Assembly (NCBI GenBank): GCA_019636695.1
Contig: JAHBXD010000002.1
Span: 124,001-188,000, forward strand
Direction: 5' to 3'
Source of the DNA: Phycisphaeraceae bacterium
GTDB taxonomy: Bacteria > Planctomycetota > Phycisphaerae > Phycisphaerales > UBA1924
Length of the DNA: 64,000 nt
Shown here piece after piece: positions 1-9,304 of the stretch; position 1 is the first letter of the stretch, and the number at the start of each line of letters is the position of its first letter. The notes below the pieces were generated by a model. That model ran no database searches. It had not been told where the DNA came from and saw only the letters and a program-made list of their open reading frames with translations. Made by a program: the position numbers and the translations under genes.

Positions 1-1208
1 CCGGTCTTCCGAGCAAGCAGATCACCCTGCACCGCAGCACCGAGTGCGACAACCTGATCCGGATCGACCCCTGTGTACGGTTCGATCCTGAAAAAAGCAC
101 CCACTCGCGATCGCACGAGTGGAACACGCGTGGCCCCGCCGACCATGATGACGGCATCGAGAGCTTTCCCGCCGGTTTTCGCTGCTGCGTCGGCCACGGC
201 CCGCCGGCAGGCGCTGAGCGTTCTCTCGACAAGCGGCAAGACAAGCGCCTCGAAGCGCTCGCGGGTCATGCGAAACTGCACCGGCCGGCCGTCGGATCCG
301 GGAACTTCCACTTCGGCCTCAGGCTCATCACTCAATCGATGCTTCAACTCCCGGGCGACCTGCATCAGCCGCATACGAGCATCATTGGATGGTGTTCCGC
401 TGCTCTCGTCTCCATAAACATCGGCAAAGAGCGCCTCGGCGAGCACACGGTCGAAATCGTCACCTCCAAGGTGCGTATCTCCAGCCGTAGCAAGCACTTG
501 GAAGAATGCTGTTTCGCCTGGTGCTGCCGGTGGAGAGACCTTGAGGATCGAAATATCAAACGTCCCGCCCCCGAGGTCATAGACCGCAATCACCCGCTCA
601 CGGGAGTCGGCGGTCGTATGGCCGGAACCGAGGCCATAGGCCAAGGCGGCGGCGGTCGGTTCATTGACGATCCGCACCACATCGAGACCGGCAAAACGGC
701 CCGCCTCCCGGGTGGCCTGCCGCTGGGCGTCATCGAAATACGCAGGTACGGTAATCACAGCCTTTTGGATAGGTCGGCCAAGAGCCGCCTCGGCCTGCCG
801 CTTGAGATGGGACAGGATTGCCGCGGAGACTTCCTGAGGGGATATCACGCGATCGGGGAACCCCGTTCCCGTTGGCACGGCGACCCGGGCGGTCGCGTGG
901 TCGCCTTCGACCACCCGGTAACCCAAGTAGGCCAGGTCGCCCTCGACATCGGATCGCGACCGCCCCATCAAACGTTTGACGCTGGCGATTGTCGAACGCG
1001 TCATCCCTTGCGACTTGGCCAAGGCATCCCAACCGACAATGGGGTGAACCCCCCCATGCCCATCGGGAAGGTAAAGCACAACGCTCGGACAGAGCGGTCT
1101 TCCAGACGAGTCCGGCAGAACCCGGGGGCCTGAGGCATCCGCGAAAGCGATCAGACTATGGGTCGTTCCAAGGTCGATGCCGACAATGCACTCCGGTTCC
1201 ACGGCCAT
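1..1208 (-). CDS. hscA: Hsp70-family chaperone, HscA-like (3' end cut by window)
   Basis: Translating the minus strand from an ATG at 1208 gives 402 residues of an Hsp70 that run off the window edge. The ATPase domain is clear: [12 protein letters not shown] near the N-terminus (phosphate 1), [26 protein letters not shown], and [10 protein letters not shown] (phosphate 2). SVKRLMGRS and the short N-terminus resemble HscA, the Hsp70 that helps transfer Fe-S clusters from IscU, more than DnaK. An HscA identity is therefore likely but not proven, because the substrate-binding domain lies outside the window. No hscB or iscU is visible next to it. The gene diverges from the metalloprotease gene across a 238-bp gap. 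No clear Shine-Dalgarno precedes the ATG. Confidence 0.88.
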   Translation of the reverse strand, partial: MAVEPECIVGIDLGTTHSLIAFADASGPRVLPDSSGRPLCPSVVLYLPDGHGGVHPIVGWDALAKSQGMTRSTIASVKRLMGRSRSDVEGDLAYLGYRVVEGDHATARVAVPTGTGFPDRVISPQEVSAAILSHLKRQAEAALGRPIQKAVITVPAYFDDAQRQATREAGRFAGLDVVRIVNEPTAAALAYGLGSGHTTADSRERVIAVYDLGGGTFDISILKVSPPAAPGETAFFQVLATAGDTHLGGDDFDRVLAEALFADVYGDESSGTPSNDARMRLMQVARELKHRLSDEPEAEVEVPGSDGRPVQFRMTRERFEALVLPLVERTLSACRRAVADAAAKTGGKALDAVIMVGGATRVPLVRSRVGAFFRIEPYTGVDPDQVVALGAAVQGDLLARKT

Positions 1209-1446
1209 GGATCACGATAGGGCTGGTTTCCTGTGGATAGGCCCCGGGGAGGCCTGACTCGCCCGACGAGAGTTCTTGGACCCTGCCCGGCGAAACCTGC
1301 CCGTTCAGCCCGCACGACCCGAACCCGCACGTCGAAGATCGCGAATCTCTCTTTGGGGAACGAGGATCCTCCGCTAGCATTCCTAGGTACGGGGATCCGG
1401 GATCCGGAGGGGTTTGAATCGACAATCGCGAGATCGGAGAGTCTCA

Positions 1447-3825
1447 ATGAATGCGAGAAGCATGAAGCGCGCGGTGTGCCGTTTCGCCGTCGCCGTGGCG
1501 GCAGCCGCTACGACGGTGTCGTGGGCCAACCCGAAGATGCCTTCCCCAATCAAGGACGCCGGTGATTACGGCAACGGCGTCGGTCGCGTCGTGACGTTGG
1601 CGCCAAGTGACTATCACGCGATCAAAGGGCTTGACCGTGTGCAGTTCGAGGGTTTCCCTCTCGACGCGGGCCTGAACGTGGACCTCGACCTTCGGGCGCT
1701 GGAGGTCTTTGCGCCCGATGCCACACTTGTAGTCATGACCGAGCAAGGCGAAATGCCCGTGCCTCGCCCGGACGTCGTGATTTTCGGTGGCACTGTGGAG
1801 GGTGATCCGGATTCGAAGGTGATGCTGTCCTTGTCACCCTACGGGCTGAACGGCTTTATCGTCGCCCACGACGAAACCTGGGTGCTCAGCTCCGGGCCGG
1901 TCGGATTCGGCGGACCTGCCGTGATCTACAGCCTGACCAACCTTCCTGAGGGCGTCATCAACTGGGCCCAGTGGCAATGCGGAACGACCGATGACCACGC
2001 GGCAAAGGATGAAGTGGATCGAGGCGGCATCATGCCCGAAAGCGCGGGCTGCCGCCGGGTTCGAATGGCGCTGGATACGGACACCTCATACCTGATGGGG
2101 CTGTTCGGCGGCAGCCAGGTCGCCGCGTCGGCATATGCCGCCACCATCTTTGCCGGTGCGACGGTGATCTACTCCAACGATGTCAACGTCGAGTTCATCA
2201 TCAGCTTCCTGCGCCTCTGGACAACCCCTTCTCCCTACACCTCCATGACCTTGAATGGGCGCCTCGACCAGTTCCGCAACACGTGGAACGCCAGCATGAC
2301 GCACATCGAGCGCGACCTTGCGCACCTGCTCTGCGGAGATTCGATCGGAGGCGGCATTGCACGCTTCAACTCGGTATGCGCCCGCTCATTCGGGTATGCC
2401 GTATCGGGTGAACTGGAGGGCTTTTTCCCCTTCCCGCTCGCCAGCCAGAACGTGCAGAACTGGGACATCATCGTCGTGACGCACGAGATCGGCCACAACA
2501 TGTCTGCCCGACACACCCACGAACTGGGCATCGACGGCTGCGGCAACGGCAACTGCGCCGGATCGGTCAACGGCACGATCATGAGCTATTGCCACCTCTG
2601 CCCGCCGAATGGAATCGGCAACATCCAGTTGCGTTTCCACGCGACCAACATCAGCCAGATCAACACCTTCCTTGCTTCGCTCCCCTGCGATCTTGCCTGC
2701 CCGCCCCCGATCGTATTCAACTATCCCAACGGCCTTCCGGCACTGGCCGCTCCCCTCGGGCCGACATTCATCAACGTTCAGATCACCGGTGGAGGGCCGC
2801 AAGGCGTCAACCCGGCATTCTCTCGCATGACCTATGCGATGGGCAACGGCGCCAAGAAGACGGTCAATCTCCAGCACCTCGGCGGTTCCGACTACCGCGC
2901 AGTGCTCCCCCCCGGGTTGTGCGCTGAGCGCATCGAGTTCTACTTCTCGGCGTCGAGCAACGGCACTGATTTCACGAACGACCCGCCCACGGGTCCGACC
3001 GGCGCAGGCTACTCGGTCTTCACCGGCGATTCGGCAACCGTCATTCTGATTGACAACGCAGAGACCAACCCCGGCTGGGTGACCTCCGCAACCGCGACGG
3101 CCGGCTTCTGGGAACGCGGCATCCCCGTCAACTGCAACCGCGGGAACCCGCTCTCCGACTTTGACGGATCGGGCCGGTGCTGGCTTACAGAAAACTCACA
3201 GGCCAACGCCTGCAACTCCGACGTTGACAACGGCGCTGTCTACCTGCGCAGTCCCGCCTTCTCGTCACTCAATGGTTCGATCGGCGTGCAGTATGCCCTG
3301 TGGTACAACAACTCCATCCCGCCCGAGCCTTTCGAGGACGTCTTTGTTGTCGAGGTCGCCCCCAGCCCGAACGGCCCGTGGACCGTTGTGGATATCGTCG
3401 GGCCGACAGGTCTCAACGTCCGCGGCGGGTGGTTCGTCCGCAGCTTCCGTGTATCCGATGGACTGGCTTCACCGTCAGCGACCACCTACTTCCGCTTCGT
3501 AGCCTCCGACTACGGACTTGGCTCGGTCGTCGAAGCCGCCGTCGACGACATCCGGATCATCTCTTACGACTGCCCCGTTATCTGCCGAGCCGACATCACC
3601 GGTTCGAGCGATCCCGACGATCCGGGCTACGGATTCCGCGACGGCGTGGTCGATCAGAGTGACTTCTTCTACTTCCTCGACCAGTTCGTCGCCGGCAACC
3701 TCGATGTCGCCGACATGACCTCTACCAGCGATCCTGATGCACCGGGATACGGCATCCCCGATGGGGTCATCGATATCTCCGACTTCTTCTACTACCTCGA
3801 TCTCTTCGTTCAGCCCTGCGATTGA
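1447..3825 (+). CDS. Secreted metzincin-type zinc metalloprotease with C-terminal dockerin-like repeats
   Basis: The protein has 792 residues. The ATG at 1447 is chosen because GGAG lies 7 nt upstream and the first ~30 residues form a signal peptide ending near VSWA; an in-frame TTG at 1414 is less likely. The zinc site HEIGHNMSARH starts at residue 346 (HExxHxxxxxH), followed by a Met-turn GTIMSYCH near residue 379. Both are hallmarks of reprolysin-like M12 metzincins, although the usual Gly at the eighth position of the zinc motif is Ser. A beta-rich region of about 300 residues follows. The last ~80 residues are two calcium-loop repeats containing DFFYFLDQFVAGN and DFFYYLDLFV, bounded by Cys, as in three other genes here. 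It likely acts outside the cytoplasm and is anchored or sorted through this tail. Substrate unknown. Confidence 0.9.
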   Translation: MNARSMKRAVCRFAVAVAAAATTVSWANPKMPSPIKDAGDYGNGVGRVVTLAPSDYHAIKGLDRVQFEGFPLDAGLNVDLDLRALEVFAPDATLVVMTEQGEMPVPRPDVVIFGGTVEGDPDSKVMLSLSPYGLNGFIVAHDETWVLSSGPVGFGGPAVIYSLTNLPEGVINWAQWQCGTTDDHAAKDEVDRGGIMPESAGCRRVRMALDTDTSYLMGLFGGSQVAASAYAATIFAGATVIYSNDVNVEFIISFLRLWTTPSPYTSMTLNGRLDQFRNTWNASMTHIERDLAHLLCGDSIGGGIARFNSVCARSFGYAVSGELEGFFPFPLASQNVQNWDIIVVTHEIGHNMSARHTHELGIDGCGNGNCAGSVNGTIMSYCHLCPPNGIGNIQLRFHATNISQINTFLASLPCDLACPPPIVFNYPNGLPALAAPLGPTFINVQITGGGPQGVNPAFSRMTYAMGNGAKKTVNLQHLGGSDYRAVLPPGLCAERIEFYFSASSNGTDFTNDPPTGPTGAGYSVFTGDSATVILIDNAETNPGWVTSATATAGFWERGIPVNCNRGNPLSDFDGSGRCWLTENSQANACNSDVDNGAVYLRSPAFSSLNGSIGVQYALWYNNSIPPEPFEDVFVVEVAPSPNGPWTVVDIVGPTGLNVRGGWFVRSFRVSDGLASPSATTYFRFVASDYGLGSVVEAAVDDIRIISYDCPVICRADITGSSDPDDPGYGFRDGVVDQSDFFYFLDQFVAGNLDVADMTSTSDPDAPGYGIPDGVIDISDFFYYLDLFVQPCD

Positions 3826-3850
3826 TCGTTCGTAAACCTCTCGACCATAT

Positions 3851-3892
3851 GGGCGCCGGGCGGATGGAACAGCCGTTCGGCGCCCTTTCTCT
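3851..3892 (+). terminator. Rho-independent terminator after the metalloprotease gene
   Basis: Stem GGGCGCCG (3851-3858) pairs with CGGCGCCC (3878-3885) around a 19-nt loop and is followed by TTTCTCTT. It lies 25 bp after the protease stop. It also argues that the in-frame ATGs at 3849 and 3864 are not the mutL start. Confidence 0.75.
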
Positions 3893-3929
3893 TCCGCGCA
3901 GGCGGTCTCCCCAACCATACAATGCCGGC

Positions 3930-5867
3930 GTGACCGTGCAGGAAGTATCCAACCTGTCCATCCGAAAACTCCCACCTCTCGTGGTGAACCAGATCGCCGC
4001 GGGCGAAGTCGTTGAACGCCCCGCCTCGGTCGTCAAGGAACTGGTCGAAAACGCGCTCGACGCCGGAGCAACTCGCATCATCGTTGAGTTAGAGCAAGGC
4101 GGCATCGAACTCATCCGCATTACGGACGACGGCCGCGGCATTCCTCCCGACGAACTCCCGCTCGCGCTCGCACCCCACGCCACCAGCAAAATCCGAAGCA
4201 CCGATGACCTTGACGGCGTCGCAACCATGGGGTTCCGCGGCGAGGCCCTTGCCTCCATCGCGTCTGTCGCGCGTGTCTCGATCCGGTCGCGTCGCCTCCC
4301 CGAACCCGGCGCATCGATCATCGAAGCAGAAGGCGAGAAGATCTCCGAAGTGCGCCCGGGCGCCGGACCTCCTGGAACGTGCGTCACGGTCCGGAATCTC
4401 TTTTTCAATACCCCAGCGCGGCGAAAGTTTCTACGCACAACCGCCACCGAACAGGGACATTGCCTTGATTGGCTTCGAGATCTTGCCCTTGCCTGGCCTG
4501 CCGTCGCATTCCGCGTGAGCACCGACGGACGCGTGCAGTGGGATCTGCCCTCGGCGCAAGGCCCGAAAGAGCGTGCAATCGCCCTGCTTGGTCGCGAACT
4601 GGAGAGTCAGCTCCTCGAATGCCATCTCGACCACTTCGACGACGCCCGAGGTCTGGCCATCTGGGGCCTCGTCGGAAGACCGAGCCTCGCCCGAGCGACG
4701 AGCCGATCTCAGCACATCTTTGTCAACGGTCGGTCCGTTCGCGACAAAACCATCCAACACGCGCTCAAAGAAGCCTATCGGGGGTTGATCGAGCCTGGCC
4801 GCCACCCGACCGCGGTCCTGATGCTCTCGCTCGGCCCGCAGGCCGTTGACGTCAACGTCCATCCTCAGAAGCTTGAAGTGCGCTTCCGTGACCAGTCGAT
4901 GGTGCATTCGGGCGTCCTGCGCGCAGTCAAAGACGCCCTGCGCCAAGCTGACCTCACGCCGACCTTCGCCTCGAGCACCCTCAGGTCATCGTCCCATCGA
5001 GACGCGATTCTTCCGATGCCCGACCTGCCGCCGGTCGGACGTCGTGCGGCGGCCTTCGTCGGCCTCACACCACACCAGCCCCTGCAAATCGCCCCGCTGC
5101 GGGAAGCCCTCAAGACGACGGGTGAGCACAACGATACCGTGGCAGGCCCTTCGCGCATTGCCGCTGCCCCCCCGCTCGCCCGCCTTGATCCGCCGCAAGA
5201 TGCGCCGACCGCAGAACCGCAGACGCCGTCGTCGGGCAGCGCAGACATTCTGCCGACTCAGTCCGAACCAGTTGACGCGCGTCCAGCGACGTCTCGGGGG
5301 CTGCTGCAAGTGCATCGGTCGTATGTCGTGACGCAGGATGCCGAGGGCATCGTCATCGTCGATCAACACGCCCTGCACGAGCGAGTGATGTTCGAGGCTC
5401 TTCTTGCTCGCATTGCCGAGCGCGACCTCGAAAGCCAGCAGTTGCTTATGCCCGTTCCGGTCGAGGTCGAACCGGCCCACATGGCCCTGCTCGAACCGTT
5501 GACTCCGCTGTTGCGGCGCATCGGCATCTGTGCCGAACCGCTCGGCCCGCGAACCATCGGCGTCCACGCCTTTTCGGGCTTTCTCTTTGAACGCAAAGTC
5601 GAGCCGGTCGAGTTCATGCAGGATCTCTTTGACCGCGCAGCCGCCGATGGTTTCGCCCCCGACAGTGAAGAAGCCTTGCGCGATGTGCTCGACATGATGG
5701 CCTGCAAAGCCGCGGTCAAAGCGGGCGACCACCTTGCCGATGCACAGCTCGCAGCGCTGATGGAACTACGCGAGGATGTTGAACGATCGAGCAACTGCCC
5801 CCACGGTCGCCCGACTTCAATCCGCCTCACGCTTCGCGAACTTGAAAGACGATTCGGTCGCTCATAA
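3930..5867 (+). CDS. mutL: DNA mismatch repair protein MutL
   Basis: GHKL ATPase of methyl-type mismatch repair that couples MutS recognition to strand incision. The N-terminus shows IRKLPPLVVNQIAAGEVVER, ELVENALDAGA, DDGRGI and GFRGEALASI, the classical ATP-binding motifs. The C-terminal domain carries DQHALHERVMFE, matching the DQHA(x2)E(x4)E endonuclease signature, plus ACKAAVKAG and CPHGRP. This is therefore a nicking-competent MutL, as in organisms without MutH. A low-complexity Pro/Ala linker separates the two halves. Start: a GTG at 3930 (or 3936) places the conserved block about 10 residues in; longer in-frame starts overlap the terminator at 3851-3892. The length is then 645 residues, typical of the family. 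It converges with the VWA gene, only 13 bp away. Confidence 0.95.
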   Translation: MTVQEVSNLSIRKLPPLVVNQIAAGEVVERPASVVKELVENALDAGATRIIVELEQGGIELIRITDDGRGIPPDELPLALAPHATSKIRSTDDLDGVATMGFRGEALASIASVARVSIRSRRLPEPGASIIEAEGEKISEVRPGAGPPGTCVTVRNLFFNTPARRKFLRTTATEQGHCLDWLRDLALAWPAVAFRVSTDGRVQWDLPSAQGPKERAIALLGRELESQLLECHLDHFDDARGLAIWGLVGRPSLARATSRSQHIFVNGRSVRDKTIQHALKEAYRGLIEPGRHPTAVLMLSLGPQAVDVNVHPQKLEVRFRDQSMVHSGVLRAVKDALRQADLTPTFASSTLRSSSHRDAILPMPDLPPVGRRAAAFVGLTPHQPLQIAPLREALKTTGEHNDTVAGPSRIAAAPPLARLDPPQDAPTAEPQTPSSGSADILPTQSEPVDARPATSRGLLQVHRSYVVTQDAEGIVIVDQHALHERVMFEALLARIAERDLESQQLLMPVPVEVEPAHMALLEPLTPLLRRIGICAEPLGPRTIGVHAFSGFLFERKVEPVEFMQDLFDRAAADGFAPDSEEALRDVLDMMACKAAVKAGDHLADAQLAALMELREDVERSSNCPHGRPTSIRLTLRELERRFGRS

Positions 5868-5880
5868 TCGCCGGCACAGG

Positions 5881-8673
5881 TTACTTTTGCTCACGGATGC
5901 CGATCCGCTGCTCGACGCCGCGCAACCGCGCTCGCGTAGGCTCTCCCCCGAACTCATCATCGATCCCGCGCAACCGAAGCAGATGGGCTTGAATCATCCT
6001 GGTTCTCGCGCCGTCACCATTTTCCTGTTCCAGAATCTCAAGCAGCAGCGCCCACGAGCGCCAATACTCCCGATCGGCTTCGTCACGCGGCCCCGCTCGA
6101 CCTTCCGCGATCGGCCGCAGCAGCGTAAAGGCCTCGGCCCTGCGCCCTGACGCGGCGAGTGCTTCGGCCACCTCCAACGCCGTGGCCTCGCGTCCCCCTG
6201 GGGTGTACCACCCAGCGTCAAAAACTTCACGAAGAATCACCGCGCCCCGTTCCGGGACTTCGGCGCGAACCAGCCTCCCGAGAGACCATCTCGCAGCGAG
6301 CGAGTGCAACGTCGCTCCGCGGGCGGCGAAATAGCCCGAGGCAAGTTCAAGGCGCGTTGCCGCCGCCTCAAAAGCAACCAGTGCTTGTTCCCGTCCTCCC
6401 GGTGCGCGCTGCATCGCTTCGTACGATGCCGTCAATTCGCCGATCACCGGTTCGGCGATCGATGCATACAACTCAACCGCTTCCGGCGTCAGTGCTGCTC
6501 GAGGGTCGATCCGCGCAAGCAAATCAAGCGCACGAGCGCCGCCGAACAGCCCTGCCAGTTCAAACGCCACCGAGGGATACTCGCTCGCCCAGAACGCGCG
6601 ATGCAGCACATGATCGCTCGAAAGCACCCGGCGCAGCGCCCCTTCATAGGTCACCAGGGCTTCATGCCGCGACCGCCCCTGCGTCGTCGTAAGCACGCCT
6701 TCTCTCGCGGCGTGCAGCGCCGCCTGCTGCCAATGATGAAACGTCTCGCCCGCCGCCGGGCCGAGCATCTCTGCGGCATCTAGCAACGTCAGCACGGCAA
6801 GTTCGCGTCGCTGCGGCAGTGGGTCGCGGGCGAGAGCGGCCGCCAATGTATGCATTGCATAGGGCGCCAGGTGCACCGCATCGTCACGAACGAGCACAGC
6901 CCGAGCCAACCGCTCGGCGATGGCAACGTCACGAGTCACCCATGTTCGTGCATAAGCAAGCGAAACCTCGGGCGGCAGAATCTCCAGCGGCGGATCACCT
7001 CCAAGCCCCTCCCACCACAGCGACTCGGCGAGCGCCAGACGATCACCGGCTTCGTCAGAAGCAGAAAGTTCGTCCGCCGCTTCAAGCAGAAGCCGAGCCG
7101 CCAGTCGCCAGAGTCGGTTTCTTGCATCGCCGTCGAGTGTCTCAGCAAGCGCTCTGGCTCGCGCTGCCGCCGCACGCGCAAGCAACCCACGCCGATGATT
7201 TTCGTCAGGCCGATCAAACAGCAGGCTGCGCGCTGCCGCAAGATCTGTCTCGAGCATCTCGGCATTGCTCAACGCGATCTGCACCAGCGCTCCCTCAAAC
7301 TTCAATCGCCACTCGACCGTTGCAGGCGGCGCTTGCAGCCGCTGTGGAAGGCGATTCTGATCGACGACCAGCGAAAGCCTTGCCGTTTCCAGCGCTGCGG
7401 ACCACCCCAGCACATCATCGTTGGGTGCGATTCTGGCAAGCGCCTCGCTCGCGATGGTGACCAGCCTTTCGCGTCCGTTCCCGCTCGGCTCGCACGCCGC
7501 GACCGCAATCGCGCTGCGCGCCAGGAGAAGCTGCGCGAACGGGTCTGAGGCACGTGCAGCCCCGCTCAAAAGCGCCATCGCCCGCGACGCGGTCTGCAGC
7601 ACCTCCGCCGTCAACGTTTCATCCGCCAACCCGATCAGCACGGATGTATCGGCCCCTGCCTCCAACAGTTCACCCAGCAACGCCGCTGCACGATCCACTT
7701 CCGCATCCAGCCGCAACGAAGGCTCCGGTCCCGCCGCCACTACGCCCATGTGTTCCAACGTTCGAAGCGCATACCCGCCCGGCCCGCCGGCATGCTCCAT
7801 CGCTATCCGCTGAAGCAACCCCGTCGGATCGTCATCGATGAACTGTACTGTCTTGATCAGCGAGCGCCGGCGACCTCCCCCGATACGCGGATTCAGCCCA
7901 TCGAGGCGTTCGAGGATCGTCTCGACACCCGCCCCCCACGTGGCCTGCTCGGTTCTCGCAATCGAACGCGTCAGCAGAAAGATCACATCGGGCTGCAACG
8001 CGATCGCAGATTCAAGCGCGGGCAGAGGGTCTGACCTCCCCATCGGGCGCAAGTCGTCAAGCCATTTCGCGGCTCTTCCGATATTCGCAGGCGAAGCGGG
8101 CGTCAGGCCCGACCCGAAAAGCCACGTCGTCGCGGGTTCAGACATGATCGACCGACGATCGGCAAATGCGACAATGGCAAAACGTTGGCGCTCATCCAGC
8201 CGAGTCAGCGATTGCTTCAACTCCTCTACAACAAACGCGAGACTCGAAGCCATCGACCCCGACACATCCACCACATACACCACATCACGCACCTGATCGG
8301 CCCGAACACCCGCAAACGACGCACGCCCGGCGGCGGCGGGGCGCTGCAACCTCGTCTCGGCAACTGTCGGCCGGGCAGCCGGACGCGCAGGGGCAGGCGC
8401 AATCACCGGGGCTTCAAGCCGAACCGGCGCTGGCGCCTCGATCACCGCGACCACGGGAGCCGCGAAACCACCTGCTGCCCCGACTTCCGCCGCCCTCGAT
8501 TCGTATGCGGTATCTCGCCCCTCGCTGGGTGAAAACGACAACTCCACCACGACCTCACCGCGCGGACGTTCCCCCGCATGCAGAATTCCCAGGGTCACGG
8601 TTCCGGCGAGTGCAAGCAACAATGCGTGCAGGCCGAGCGAGGCAAGAGTCGGAACGAGCACGCGCCGATTCAT
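5881..8673 (-). CDS. VWA-domain protein with N-terminal membrane anchor and long helical C-terminus
   Basis: The protein has 930 residues. Residues ~8-32 form one hydrophobic segment, followed by an Ala/Pro-rich stretch (about 70-115) resembling a periplasm-spanning TonB-like linker. A von Willebrand factor A domain then begins; its MIDAS motif DVSGS starts at D136. The remaining ~580 residues are Ala/Leu/Arg-rich helices that look like TPR-type repeats, without a motif I can name. VWA domains bind protein partners through a metal ion, so a scaffold role in the envelope is plausible. It is the last gene of a minus-strand run (secreted unknown, DinB-like, this one) and converges with mutL. Function is not known. 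The ATG at 8673 has only a weak ribosome site. Confidence 0.8.
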   Translation of the reverse strand: MNRRVLVPTLASLGLHALLLALAGTVTLGILHAGERPRGEVVVELSFSPSEGRDTAYESRAAEVGAAGGFAAPVVAVIEAPAPVRLEAPVIAPAPARPAARPTVAETRLQRPAAAGRASFAGVRADQVRDVVYVVDVSGSMASSLAFVVEELKQSLTRLDERQRFAIVAFADRRSIMSEPATTWLFGSGLTPASPANIGRAAKWLDDLRPMGRSDPLPALESAIALQPDVIFLLTRSIARTEQATWGAGVETILERLDGLNPRIGGGRRRSLIKTVQFIDDDPTGLLQRIAMEHAGGPGGYALRTLEHMGVVAAGPEPSLRLDAEVDRAAALLGELLEAGADTSVLIGLADETLTAEVLQTASRAMALLSGAARASDPFAQLLLARSAIAVAACEPSGNGRERLVTIASEALARIAPNDDVLGWSAALETARLSLVVDQNRLPQRLQAPPATVEWRLKFEGALVQIALSNAEMLETDLAAARSLLFDRPDENHRRGLLARAAAARARALAETLDGDARNRLWRLAARLLLEAADELSASDEAGDRLALAESLWWEGLGGDPPLEILPPEVSLAYARTWVTRDVAIAERLARAVLVRDDAVHLAPYAMHTLAAALARDPLPQRRELAVLTLLDAAEMLGPAAGETFHHWQQAALHAAREGVLTTTQGRSRHEALVTYEGALRRVLSSDHVLHRAFWASEYPSVAFELAGLFGGARALDLLARIDPRAALTPEAVELYASIAEPVIGELTASYEAMQRAPGGREQALVAFEAAATRLELASGYFAARGATLHSLAARWSLGRLVRAEVPERGAVILREVFDAGWYTPGGREATALEVAEALAASGRRAEAFTLLRPIAEGRAGPRDEADREYWRSWALLLEILEQENGDGARTRMIQAHLLRLRGIDDEFGGEPTRARLRGVEQRIGIREQK

Positions 8674-8727
8674 TCCATAAGCCTATCAAAGAGCGCGTCA
8701 ACCCGCGCAGCCGCAATGTTCCAACCC

Positions 8728-9252
8728 TCAACCCGCGATCCGGGGCATACCCAACGCTCGGCGAAGGTCGGCCAGTTGTCCGGCATGTTGCGCGTTGTGC
8801 AAAGACACCCGCATCACCAGCGCGCCCAGCGCGTGCTCTTGCGATCCCCACGGCGCAAGACGTTCGAACGCGGCCTCGTCAGCCCGCGCGACGGTGTCGG
8901 CAAGCCGCGAAACCGCACCATCAAACACCGCGCGGCAGCGCGCCAGCGTCGGATACATCCGGGGATCATCCACGGGTCTTGACCCCAGACGCACCGAATA
9001 CGTATCGAATCGATCCGCCGACCCTTCGCGTCCATCGCCGACGACAAAGTCCGATGCAGGCAGCGTCGGACCTCCGAATCGCTCAACCAGCCGCCCCATG
9101 GTGTATGCGCAGTGGCCGAGCGTCCACGCGACATGATTCGGAAGTCCGTCTACCTGCCTTGTCCGTGTTTCCTCGGTGAATCCAGCGAGAAAACGCGTCA
9201 GGACCGGGCCTGAAGCTCGAACCACCTCGGCAAGCATTGTCGCCCGTGACAT
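8728..9252 (-). CDS. DinB-like four-helix protein
   Basis: The product has 174 residues from the ATG at 9252. The open frame extends upstream into the neighbouring gene, so the short form is preferred. The layout matches DinB/YfiT-like putative metalloenzymes: an N-terminal helix (VVRASGPVLTRFLAGFTEE), then NHVAWTLGHCAYTMGRLVE with a conserved His, and a C-terminal VSLHNAQHAGQLADLRRALG with the HxxxHxGQ pattern. The His residues of this family usually bind a divalent metal, and some members are thiol-dependent transferases. The substrate cannot be told from sequence. It lies 52 bp downstream of a secreted unknown and 54 bp upstream of the VWA gene, on the same strand. Confidence 0.8.
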   Translation of the reverse strand: MSRATMLAEVVRASGPVLTRFLAGFTEETRTRQVDGLPNHVAWTLGHCAYTMGRLVERFGGPTLPASDFVVGDGREGSADRFDTYSVRLGSRPVDDPRMYPTLARCRAVFDGAVSRLADTVARADEAAFERLAPWGSQEHALGALVMRVSLHNAQHAGQLADLRRALGMPRIAG

Positions 9253-9304
9253 GCCTGAGGATAGGGGCCGCCCTGCGATCACGGTCGCGGCGTGTCTGGC
9301 CGAT

